Positions 1 through 7,635 of a stretch of 64,000 nt of DNA are shown here, piece after piece. Source of the stretch: Paenibacillus daejeonensis DSM 15491. Lineage in GTDB: Bacteria > Bacillota > Bacilli > Paenibacillales > Paenibacillaceae. The stretch spans positions 124,001-188,000 of the forward strand of contig NZ_KB899666.1 in assembly GCF_000378385.1 (NCBI RefSeq), in the 5' to 3' direction. The notes beneath the pieces were generated by a model. That model was not told where the DNA came from. It ran no database searches and saw only the letters and a program-made list of their open reading frames with translations. The translations under genes were made by a program, and so were the position numbers. Position 1 is the first letter of the stretch. Every line of letters starts with the position of its first letter.

Positions 1-67
1 TAAACAAGTAAAAAAGCTATGATATGCTGAGAAAAAATGACGACGCTATCGTTAAGGGAGGATATTT

Positions 68-2311
68 ATGAAGTGGGAAAGCGAGTGGATATGGCGAAGC
101 AGCGAAGTTCAAATCAATGATTTTGCGTATTTCCGCAAATCGTTTGACCTGCCGATACAACCGGCCTCGGCGCGCTTGTTCGTCTCTTGTCACCATTATG
201 CGCAAGTGTATGTGAATGGCATCCGGCTTGGCGGGTACGGCACGCCTGCTCCGACCGATCCTGAGCATCGAAAACTGTATACGACTTACGAGGTGGCCGA
301 CTTGCTGATCGGCGGCTGCAATTGTATTACGGCAGATGCTCATTACCTGGGAGGAGACTGTCAGAATTCGGTCAATGGACGGCCAGGATTCCGTCTGGAG
401 CTGCACTGGCAGGACACGAACGGCAAGACATTCAAGCTACTCTCGGATACGAGCTGGCAGGTGCTTATCGACATGCCGCATCAGACCGGAACACCCTATC
501 AGCAGAACAGAAGAATCTCGGCTATCGAAGCCTATGATGCCAGGAAGTTGGATCCGCAATGGCGCGATCCGGGAGGGGAGTTCCGCCCTGTGTCTGCAGA
601 CGCGCAGTTGGCTGCCGTGCGCGTAGATGAGTGGCCTATGCAAAGACAGACGATACCAGAAGGGCATATTGGAGAGGAGATTGTTCCCGAGCAGCTCGGC
701 GTGCTGCGTGGCACCGATGAGGAAGGGAGCGTACAGATCTTTGATGCGGGCAGAATCGTTAGCGGCTGGCCCCGCATCCGTCTCAAAGGCTATGAAGGCA
801 TGACGCTTCGCATGCGCTATTCGGAAAATCTCAACCCACTGGGGCGAGTGGGTCATAACGTAGCCAATGAACCTTCTGACACGTATTATGACGAATATAC
901 GATGCGCGGCGATGAGGTGGAGTGTTGGCAACCGGATTTTTCGTATAAATCGTTTCGATTTGTCGAGATTACCGGTTACCCCGATCCTATTACAGAGGCG
1001 GGCGATCTCGTCGTTTGCGCAGCCAGCACCGCCTTACCCTACGTTGGGCATTTTGAATGCTCTGACGAGCTGTTGAACCGATTGTACGAAGCTGCAATTT
1101 ACACTCAAAAAAACAATATGCTAGGACAATTGGTCGATTGTCCGCACCGGGAGCAGGCGCAATACTTAGCCGATACAGAGCTTCAATCGGAACTGCTGCT
1201 CTATAACTTTGATGCAATCGCCATGATCGACAAGACCTTGTGCGACTTTGCCGATGCGCAGTTGGCGGACGGTACGTTCCCCTTCGTCGCACCGACAACC
1301 TACGAACACCCGTCGTTCCATATTCAGATCCCAGAGTGGGACCTGCACTACGCTACGTTGTTATGGAAGGTATACGAGGCAACCGGGGAATCCGCGAGAT
1401 TAGCGGACCACTACGCAACAATGACAAATATGATTGCTTATTATCTTGGTATTATCGATTCGAACACGGGACTGGTGCCTACCGATAAAGGCTGGCATAT
1501 CAGCGACTGGCCCTATCCGTCCGTAGATCATAAAGGTCAATTCCTTACCGTGCAACAGATCAAGTTAATTCAAGCGTTAGATGTGGCAGGAAAGGCCGCA
1601 GCCTTGCTGGGCAAGACCAGAGACTGGCATCACTACGAGCAACAGGCCAAGGCTCTGCGCAAGCATGTAAACTGGCATCTGTATCTGCCGGAGGTCGGCG
1701 GCTACAAGGACAGCCTCGCATCTTCCGCTGCGCATCAGGGAGTGAGCGCCATCGCATTATTTGCCGATGTTGTGCCGCAGGAGCTGCGTGGACGCACGTT
1801 AGCCTATGTAAAGCAGAAGGAGTGGGAATGCAGTACGGTCTTGTCGCTGCCTCTGCTACGTATGTTGTTCGACAACGGTTGCGGGGCGGAAGCCTATGCA
1901 ATCATCGCCCGGCGGGCGTATCCCGGCTGGCTGCATATGATCCAGCAAGGGTCCCTGACACTGTGGGAGGGCTGGCAGGATATCGAAAGCCACTCCCATG
2001 CTTGGAACGGCTATCCAGCAAGACTCCTGCAGGAGTATCTCGTAGGCATCCTTTCGACAGCGCCAGGCTTCAAGAAAGCAGTGATTCGGCCGTTTCTGGC
2101 CACTGATCTTACTTTTGCCGAGGCCAGCATCTGGACGATACATGGCAATATCTACGCTCGATGGGAAAAAACAGCTCGCGGCCAACTACTTGTGACCACC
2201 GACATTCCCGCAGGCATAGCCACTCGGCTGGAGTTGTCTGTTGGCCATTCTATGATAGAAAAGGAACTGACAACAGGCGTAAGTGAGCTCGTGTTTGAAG
2301 GGTGCTGGTAA
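68..2311 (+). CDS. GH78 alpha-L-rhamnosidase-like glycoside hydrolase
   Basis: Protein of 747 residues with no signal peptide, so probably cytoplasmic. The order fits GH78: an N-terminal beta-sandwich (about 1-150), a second beta domain with the DAGRIVSGWPRIRL segment (about 215-310), an (alpha/alpha)6 catalytic region (about 320-670) and a C-terminal beta domain. The usual GH78 acid-loop region appears as DCPHREQAQY (D357), where many family members read DCPQRERLGW, so the substrate may differ from plain alpha-L-rhamnosides. A TLWEGW segment (E634) is in the position of the proposed GH78 catalytic base. The start is supported by GGGAGG 7 bases upstream. It stands alone ahead of a sensor kinase gene. 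Family assignment is fairly sure; the exact substrate is not. Confidence 0.8.
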   Translation: MKWESEWIWRSSEVQINDFAYFRKSFDLPIQPASARLFVSCHHYAQVYVNGIRLGGYGTPAPTDPEHRKLYTTYEVADLLIGGCNCITADAHYLGGDCQNSVNGRPGFRLELHWQDTNGKTFKLLSDTSWQVLIDMPHQTGTPYQQNRRISAIEAYDARKLDPQWRDPGGEFRPVSADAQLAAVRVDEWPMQRQTIPEGHIGEEIVPEQLGVLRGTDEEGSVQIFDAGRIVSGWPRIRLKGYEGMTLRMRYSENLNPLGRVGHNVANEPSDTYYDEYTMRGDEVECWQPDFSYKSFRFVEITGYPDPITEAGDLVVCAASTALPYVGHFECSDELLNRLYEAAIYTQKNNMLGQLVDCPHREQAQYLADTELQSELLLYNFDAIAMIDKTLCDFADAQLADGTFPFVAPTTYEHPSFHIQIPEWDLHYATLLWKVYEATGESARLADHYATMTNMIAYYLGIIDSNTGLVPTDKGWHISDWPYPSVDHKGQFLTVQQIKLIQALDVAGKAAALLGKTRDWHHYEQQAKALRKHVNWHLYLPEVGGYKDSLASSAAHQGVSAIALFADVVPQELRGRTLAYVKQKEWECSTVLSLPLLRMLFDNGCGAEAYAIIARRAYPGWLHMIQQGSLTLWEGWQDIESHSHAWNGYPARLLQEYLVGILSTAPGFKKAVIRPFLATDLTFAEASIWTIHGNIYARWEKTARGQLLVTTDIPAGIATRLELSVGHSMIEKELTTGVSELVFEGCW

Positions 2312-2430
2312 CGCCAAGGATCTTAATCGGATAAAGAAAACTTTATATTGCAACTTTGAGCGTTGGAAGAATGCTATTATTAAAACGATTAGCACATTTA
2401 TAGCGCATCTTGTAGATTGGGGTCGACTTC

Positions 2431-4581
2431 ATGATGAGGCGTAAATTACGACTCGGTTCTCGTTCTATCCTGCTTCAGCTTGCTGTTGTCATTGCGGTTG
2501 GTTTGATTGCAAGCTTTACTATCGTGTCTGCGCCAGACTCCCCCAAGGTTCTCAGCGAAGAAGGCAGACTGAATTTAACACAGGCTCAAGTTAGCAAGAA
2601 TCCCATGCATCTACAGGGTGAATGGACGTTCTACTGGCAAGAGCTGCTCTCGCCAGAGGATATACAGGTTCGTATGGAAAGTGGAGAACATCAGGATCAA
2701 TACATAACCATTCCAAGCTCTTGGCTGGGTTACCCCATGGATGGTCAAGCGCTCACAGGTGAAGGCTTTGCGACCTATCGGCTAGTTATTGAGCTAAGCG
2801 AGCAGGATCGAAATGAGCGATTGGCGCTGCGGCTGCCTACCATTTTTCATTCGTATGTATTATGGGTCAATGGAGAACGGCTCGCAGAAGTAGGTAATGT
2901 TGGTCAGGACAAGCATGAGGCAACCCCCCAACTGGCCACAAGGCTGGTGTTCTTCCAACCCGAAGAGGATACGGTAGAGTTAGTCATGCAAGTCGCGAAC
3001 TTCCATCATAAGCGAGGCGGCATCACCAAAACGATCGAGCTGGGCGGCAGTAACGAGTTATTGATCAGGACCAATCAAAACCTTGCTGCAGATATGTTTA
3101 TATTGGCAAGCCTGCTAGTCATTGGACTGTATCATCTGCTGTTGTTCGTGCTGCGACGCAAGGACAAGGCCCCCTTGTATTTTGGCCTGCTCACCACGCT
3201 GATCGGCATCCGGTCCTTGCTGGTCGGTGAGCTTATGCTCACCCAATGGCTGCCTCATTTCCCGTGGGAACTGCAGTTCAAAATCGAGTACCTGATTCTG
3301 TGCATCAGTGGTTATATCATGACCAAGTACTTTGATTGCATTTTCCCCAATTACGTGTCGCGATGGTTTCGTCTTGGCAGCTGGATCGCAACCGGTGCAC
3401 TCTGCCTAGTTGTTCTGTTGACCCCTGCCCTGATCTATTCCCAACTGTTACTGACGATCGGGGTCGTCGTTGTTCTGCACATGACGTATCTGATGATTGG
3501 GCTGGTCCATGAGGTTGTGCGGCGGCAGGAAGGCGCGTTGATCTTCCTGTTGATGTCGGTGATTGCGCTTGTTACGGTCATCAACGATTTTCTGTATTAT
3601 AATGGCTGGTCACCCATCGGCAATACCTCTCCGACTGGTTTATTGGTGTTCACGATCGCACAGATGATTCTGCTTTCGACCAGATTTACGAGGGCGGCAA
3701 CGAACGAAGAACGCATTGCACGTGAGCTGCAGGAAGCGAATACCAAGCTGACGGACATGAATGCCAACCTGGAGCGAAGCGTGATGGAGCGCACACAAGC
3801 CTTGTCCGCAGCTCACGAAGATCTCCGCCATTCCTATGAGCAACTGCTTCACTCCGAGCACGGGAGAAAGAAGCTGCTGGCCTACATTACGCATGATCTG
3901 CGCATGCCGCTCTCCAGTATGCTTGGTTATGTAGAGGCTGTGCAGGATGGAGTCAAGCCGGAACGCAATGAACAGTATTTGAAGTACATCCGGGATAACA
4001 CGATCCGCATTAACCGCATGATTGAAGAATTGTCCTTCTTGTCCCATCTGGAGACAGGACAAATCGCATACCGAATGGAGCCAATCCCTGTGGTTCATTA
4101 TTTGTGTGATTTCTATGAACAATATGAGCTGGTTGTGCGTGACGCCGGGTTGGATTTCAAGCTGGATATCGGGGACATAGAGGATCTGCTAACTGATTCG
4201 CCTATTGCCGAGATCGATGCACAACGATTGGAGCAAGCGTTGTTTAATCTCGTGTCCAATGCGATGAAGTTTACCCCTGCTGGCGGGACGGTGCGCATAG
4301 CACTCACCTTGGACGAAGCGCAAGATCCCCACTATGTGACCATTAGCGTCCAAGACTCTGGCACAGGCATTCCCCCGGAGCAGCTCGAACAAATCTTCGA
4401 TCGTAATTACAGGTACGAACGATCCGGCATGGAAAAGGAAGTCGAGGGCAGCGGGCTCGGGCTAGCAATCTGCCGGGAAATCGTTCATGCGCATGGAGGA
4501 ACCGTTCGTGCGGAGAGTGATGGACAGACAGGCGCAATATTCCGTGTCATAATTCCTTGTATTGTACTAGAGAGAAGGTGA
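2431..4581 (+). CDS. 7TM sensor histidine kinase (7TMR-DISM type)
   Basis: Protein of 716 residues. An N-terminal hydrophobic segment (about 10-32) is followed by an extracytoplasmic beta-rich domain of the 7TMR-DISM extracellular kind (about 40-205), seven membrane helices (about 215-400), a short coiled coil rich in E/A/L (about 405-480), a HisKA domain with THDLRMPLSS (phosphoacceptor H488) and a HATPase domain with NLVSNAMKF, DSGTGIP and GSGLGLAI boxes. This arrangement is known for sensors of small extracellular ligands such as carbohydrates. It is translated with the response regulator that begins 4 bases after its stop codon. The ligand cannot be read from the sequence. Two ATG codons in tandem start the frame; the ribosome site (GGGGT) is weak. 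Confidence 0.88.
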   Translation: MMRRKLRLGSRSILLQLAVVIAVGLIASFTIVSAPDSPKVLSEEGRLNLTQAQVSKNPMHLQGEWTFYWQELLSPEDIQVRMESGEHQDQYITIPSSWLGYPMDGQALTGEGFATYRLVIELSEQDRNERLALRLPTIFHSYVLWVNGERLAEVGNVGQDKHEATPQLATRLVFFQPEEDTVELVMQVANFHHKRGGITKTIELGGSNELLIRTNQNLAADMFILASLLVIGLYHLLLFVLRRKDKAPLYFGLLTTLIGIRSLLVGELMLTQWLPHFPWELQFKIEYLILCISGYIMTKYFDCIFPNYVSRWFRLGSWIATGALCLVVLLTPALIYSQLLLTIGVVVVLHMTYLMIGLVHEVVRRQEGALIFLLMSVIALVTVINDFLYYNGWSPIGNTSPTGLLVFTIAQMILLSTRFTRAATNEERIARELQEANTKLTDMNANLERSVMERTQALSAAHEDLRHSYEQLLHSEHGRKKLLAYITHDLRMPLSSMLGYVEAVQDGVKPERNEQYLKYIRDNTIRINRMIEELSFLSHLETGQIAYRMEPIPVVHYLCDFYEQYELVVRDAGLDFKLDIGDIEDLLTDSPIAEIDAQRLEQALFNLVSNAMKFTPAGGTVRIALTLDEAQDPHYVTISVQDSGTGIPPEQLEQIFDRNYRYERSGMEKEVEGSGLGLAICREIVHAHGGTVRAESDGQTGAIFRVIIPCIVLERR

Positions 4582-4585
4582 TGAT

Positions 4586-5284
4586 GTGGCGGACACGCAC
4601 AAAATAATGATTGTCGATGACGATCCTCATATATGCGAAATTGTTCAGGTGTACTGCGAGAGGGAGGGCTTCACCACCTCCTACAGTCATGATGGGCTAG
4701 ACGCAATGAAGCTGCTGGTCTCGTTTGAGCCAGATTTGATTATTCTGGACGTCTTGCTCGCGCATGATAACGGCATTGATTGGTGCAGGAACGCACGGAA
4801 TTACACGGATGCGCCGATCGTATTTCTGAGCAGCCGCGAGGAAGATGAAATCAAAATCAATGCCTTAGCTTATGGCGGCGACGATTATGTAACCAAACCA
4901 TTCAGTCCGGGCGTCCTCATGGCCAAAATCAAGGCCCATCTTCGCCGAGTGTCCAAGGGCAGAAGAGATCAATTACTGGAGTTACCAGGCTTGACGCTGG
5001 ATTTCTATGCACAGTCCGTCAACCTGGGCGGTGAACCCATTTTTTTATCTAAGAAAGAGTTCAATCTCCTCTCCTATATGGCGCAAAACGTGAATCGGGT
5101 CGTCAGTGCCGATGCGCTGTTTCAGCTCATCTGGGGAATGGAGAGCCTGGAGGATACGCGAACGGTCGCTGTCCACATCAGTAATTTGCGCAAAAAAATC
5201 GAAGCGGACCCCGCCAATCCCGAGCGAATCATCACCCTTCGAGGCGCCGGGTATATGCTGGTGGCCGGCAAGCGCGAAGTTTAA
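4586..5284 (+). CDS. OmpR/PhoB-family response regulator
   Basis: Protein of 232 residues: a receiver domain with the acidic pocket VDDD near residue 11 and phosphoacceptor D55 (IILDVLL), a conserved K in the TKPF motif, then a winged-helix DNA-binding domain (about 130-228, ending RGAGYMLVAG). It starts at GTG, just after AGAGAAGG, and 4 bases after the stop of the 7TM kinase, so the two are almost certainly cotranscribed and act as a pair. Targets are not visible; neighbouring candidates are the upstream GH78 gene and the downstream csrA. Confidence 0.92.
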   Translation: MADTHKIMIVDDDPHICEIVQVYCEREGFTTSYSHDGLDAMKLLVSFEPDLIILDVLLAHDNGIDWCRNARNYTDAPIVFLSSREEDEIKINALAYGGDDYVTKPFSPGVLMAKIKAHLRRVSKGRRDQLLELPGLTLDFYAQSVNLGGEPIFLSKKEFNLLSYMAQNVNRVVSADALFQLIWGMESLEDTRTVAVHISNLRKKIEADPANPERIITLRGAGYMLVAGKREV

Positions 5285-5381
5285 GTTTTCTTTGAACTTC
5301 ACTTAGGAGCCTGTTTACCATGATAAGATGCAAGTAGGAAATAACCTATGCAAGATCCTTCATGGTAAAGGAGTGAGTCCA

Positions 5382-5534
5382 ATGCTGGTCATTGGAAGAA
5401 AACCCGGACAATCCATCATTATCAACGAAAAAATAATCATAAAGGTCATCAAAACCGAAGAAGGCCTCTTACGCTTGGCGATTGATGCGCCCAAAGATGT
5501 TCCTATCGTGCGCGGAGAGCTGCTTAATTCGTAA
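5382..5534 (+). CDS. csrA: CsrA-like RNA-binding translational regulator, unusually short
   Basis: Only 50 residues. The sequence begins MLVIGRKPGQS and continues with the CsrA beta-strands and the APKDVPIVRGEL segment; R44, the RNA-contacting arginine of the family, is present. Family members usually have 60-75 residues with a C-terminal helix, which is missing here: the frame stops after ELLNS. The start is fixed by AAAGGAGTGAG upstream; an in-frame ATG at 5328 has no ribosome site and does not give a CsrA N-terminus. In Bacillota csrA normally sits with flagellar genes (fliW, hag); here it is alone between a two-component system and a stalk-domain protein, followed by a strong terminator. 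It may be a second, specialised CsrA. Identity is sure, function as a dimer is not tested. Confidence 0.85.
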   Translation: MLVIGRKPGQSIIINEKIIIKVIKTEEGLLRLAIDAPKDVPIVRGELLNS

Positions 5535-5558
5535 GGACCTGACGTGCGTAAAAAGTCG

Positions 5559-5603
5559 AAAACAACCCGTTCGGGCATAACGCCACGGAACGGGTTGTTT
5601 TTT
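5559..5603 (+). terminator. Intrinsic terminator after csrA
   Basis: A 12-bp perfect stem (AACAACCCGTTC at 5561-5572 with its complement at 5588-5599) closes a 15-base loop and runs into six T residues. It lies 27 bases after the csrA stop codon and ends that transcript. Confidence 0.9.
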
Positions 5604-5689
5604 GCCATTTGAGCGTAAACCAAGTAAATCAAGAAGCCTGCTTCACCCTTGGACGTTTCGGCTAATTTATTAAAAAGAGGAAAGAAGGG

Positions 5690-6739
5690 ATTCGATTAAA
5701 AAAACATCCAACCACCCTGTTGTGCGCCATCATGGCGCTAGTCCTTGCTATCAGCCCATTTCAGACGGCCCATGCGGATTCCCCCATCACAACCACCGAG
5801 TTTTACAAAGCGTATCTGGATGAAGCGATCGTCCAGAAGGCACACCAAGCGAAGGATGTGACGGAGGAGCTGGCGTTATACTTGGCAGATGAAGAGAATC
5901 CGCTCGCCGTGCGGGCCGCCGTGATTAATGCCATTGGCTGGGAGAACGAGCAGGCTGAACGAGCGGCATCCTTTGCGCAGCTCACGTATGACAAGCCACT
6001 GTCAGAGCTCGCGACGACCAATCTTCGCGGCGATGAGCGCTTCGTCATCGGCTATTTGCTCGCTATGGACGATTACTTCGATACCCGTGAGGCAGAGGCA
6101 TGGTTAGCGGATGCCAAGCAACTTCTGCCGGACAGCTTTACCGCCGCGTTGATTCATGCCTTGGTCCAAGCGCAGCCAGAGGTGCAGTCCTCCGACTGGA
6201 CACACGTCTGGAGGATCGTGGCAGACGTTGCCTTCAATACGGACTTGGAGATGGACATGCGGCCAGCAGCCGCCGAAATTATTATTGATTATATGGTGAC
6301 GTACAGCGACAAGCGCGTCATCAACCCTTTTGCCGAACAAAGCCGTCTGGCGCTGAATATCGGAGCGAGTGATTTCACCCTGAACGGCGAGACGTTCGAG
6401 ATTGATCCCGGCTATGATACAGCGCCAGCGTTGATCAACGGCACCGCCTACTTGCCGGTTCGTTTCTTGACGGAGGCCATCGGCGGTACGATCCGCTGGG
6501 AACCCAACACGCAGACAGTAACTGTGAATACGGCTCACGTGACGATGGAAATGTCGATTGGAGACACGACGGCTGTCGTGGACGGAGAAGAACAGCAATT
6601 GCTGGGCGCCCCCTACATCGCCAACGGACGCACCATGCTGCCCTTCCGTTTTATCGGAGAAGCGCTGGGGTTTGACGTATCCTGGAATAGTACCAGTGGC
6701 GAAATCGGACTCACGCTGGCCTCCCAGTCCCGCAATTAA
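5690..6739 (+). CDS. Secreted protein with copper-amine-oxidase-like stalk domains
   Basis: About 349 residues if read from 5690. The N-terminus is a signal peptide ending near AHA/DSP; residues about 35-215 are a helical domain of unknown function; the C-terminal third carries two stalk (copper amine oxidase N-terminal-like) units, recognisable by NGTAYLPVRFLTEAIGG and NGRTMLPFRFIGEALG. Such units are common in exported Paenibacillus proteins. The start is odd: TTG at 5720 would give a signal peptide without positive charges and no ribosome site, whereas ATT at 5690 gives the n-region RLKKH and lies 9 bases after AGAGG. No ATG or GTG is available upstream of the hydrophobic core. An ATT start or a sequence error are both possible. 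Confidence 0.75.
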   Translation: MRLKKHPTTLLCAIMALVLAISPFQTAHADSPITTTEFYKAYLDEAIVQKAHQAKDVTEELALYLADEENPLAVRAAVINAIGWENEQAERAASFAQLTYDKPLSELATTNLRGDERFVIGYLLAMDDYFDTREAEAWLADAKQLLPDSFTAALIHALVQAQPEVQSSDWTHVWRIVADVAFNTDLEMDMRPAAAEIIIDYMVTYSDKRVINPFAEQSRLALNIGASDFTLNGETFEIDPGYDTAPALINGTAYLPVRFLTEAIGGTIRWEPNTQTVTVNTAHVTMEMSIGDTTAVVDGEEQQLLGAPYIANGRTMLPFRFIGEALGFDVSWNSTSGEIGLTLASQSRN

Positions 6740-6760
6740 CGGTGCAAGCGAAGCGGCGAA

Positions 6761-6789
6761 TGTTTAACAAAACCTCCTTGTGATATAAT
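6761..6789 (+). promoter_or_regulatory. Candidate sigma-A promoter for the Fic gene
   Basis: A perfect TATAAT box at 6784-6789 has TGTTTA 17 bases upstream (6761-6766). The -35 box is weak. The distance to the Fic start codon (35 bases) and the AAGGAG ribosome site in between fit. Confidence 0.45.
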
Positions 6790-6823
6790 GGTAATCATGT
6801 GCCGGGTAAGGAGATGTAAGATC

Positions 6824-7564
6824 ATGAACTTCGTCAAAATCAACAATTTAAAGCAAGAGTTAGATTCACTTCGACCACTTCCGGCTGCAGGCGTGAGAAA
6901 TTTAGATGAAATTTACCGTGTGGAGTGGACTTATAACTCTAATGCAATCGAAGGAAATACATTAACCCTTCTCGAAACCAAAATGGTTTTGGAAGAGGGT
7001 CTTACGATTGGCGGAAAAAAATTACGGGAGCATTTTGAAGTTATTAATCACGCAGAGGCGATTCACTACGTAAAGGACATCGTTAACCGAGAAATAGAGT
7101 TGTCTGAATACGTAGTGAAGTCGATTCATCAACTTGTGTTAAGAAATATTGATGACGAGAATGCAGGCCGTTACCGCACGATCAATGTAGGCATATCTGG
7201 ATCGAAACATACCCCGCCAAACTATACAGTCGTTCCACAGCAAATGGAACAGTTAATTCAGTGGTATCAACAAAATAAAGATCATATACACCCCGTTGAG
7301 CTAGCAACGCGACTACATTTTCAATTTGTCTATATTCACCCGTTTACGGATGGCAATGGACGCACGGCACGTTTATTAATGAATCTAGTCCTCATGGGAT
7401 ATGGGTTCCCGCCTGCTATCGTCAAGGCCGAAAGTGGCCTTCGTTTGCAATACTACGAAACGCTTGAAGAAGCCAGTGTCCATAATAATATAAATCCGTT
7501 CATTCACTTGATTACGGAATGTATAGAGGAAAGCTTGCAGAAATATATCTCCGTTGTAAAGTAA
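6824..7564 (+). CDS. Fic-family protein, class II (N-terminal inhibitory motif)
   Basis: Protein of 246 residues. The Fic core motif HPFTDGNGRTARLL starts at H172, the catalytic base for transfer of AMP (or another nucleotide moiety) to a target hydroxyl. The inhibitory helix motif SNAIEG (S39, E43) lies N-terminal to the Fic core, which defines class II, auto-inhibited Fic proteins. The start at 6824 is chosen because AAGGAGATG precedes it; an in-frame ATG at 6788 overlaps the -10 box and has no ribosome site. It stands alone, with its own promoter and a shared terminator. No separate antitoxin gene is visible, as expected for class II. The substrate is unknown. Confidence 0.88.
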   Translation: MNFVKINNLKQELDSLRPLPAAGVRNLDEIYRVEWTYNSNAIEGNTLTLLETKMVLEEGLTIGGKKLREHFEVINHAEAIHYVKDIVNREIELSEYVVKSIHQLVLRNIDDENAGRYRTINVGISGSKHTPPNYTVVPQQMEQLIQWYQQNKDHIHPVELATRLHFQFVYIHPFTDGNGRTARLLMNLVLMGYGFPPAIVKAESGLRLQYYETLEEASVHNNINPFIHLITECIEESLQKYISVVK

Positions 7565-7575
7565 GGGAAATAAGT

Positions 7576-7612
7576 AAAAACAGTCGATCCTCTTTAAGGA
7601 TCGACTGTTTTT
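7576..7612. terminator. Bidirectional intrinsic terminator
   Basis: A 15-bp perfect stem (AAAAACAGTCGATCC and its complement at 7598-7612) around a 7-base loop, with A and T runs on both sides, lies between the converging Fic gene and the S-layer protein gene. It can stop transcription from either side. Confidence 0.92.
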
Positions 7613-7635
7613 GCTTCGTAACAGACTCTTCATCG

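Noticed and set aside
2340-2380. Promoter TTGCAA/TATTAT before the 7TM kinase gene
   Set aside because: The spacing is 21 bases, too long for sigma-A; no better pair was seen.
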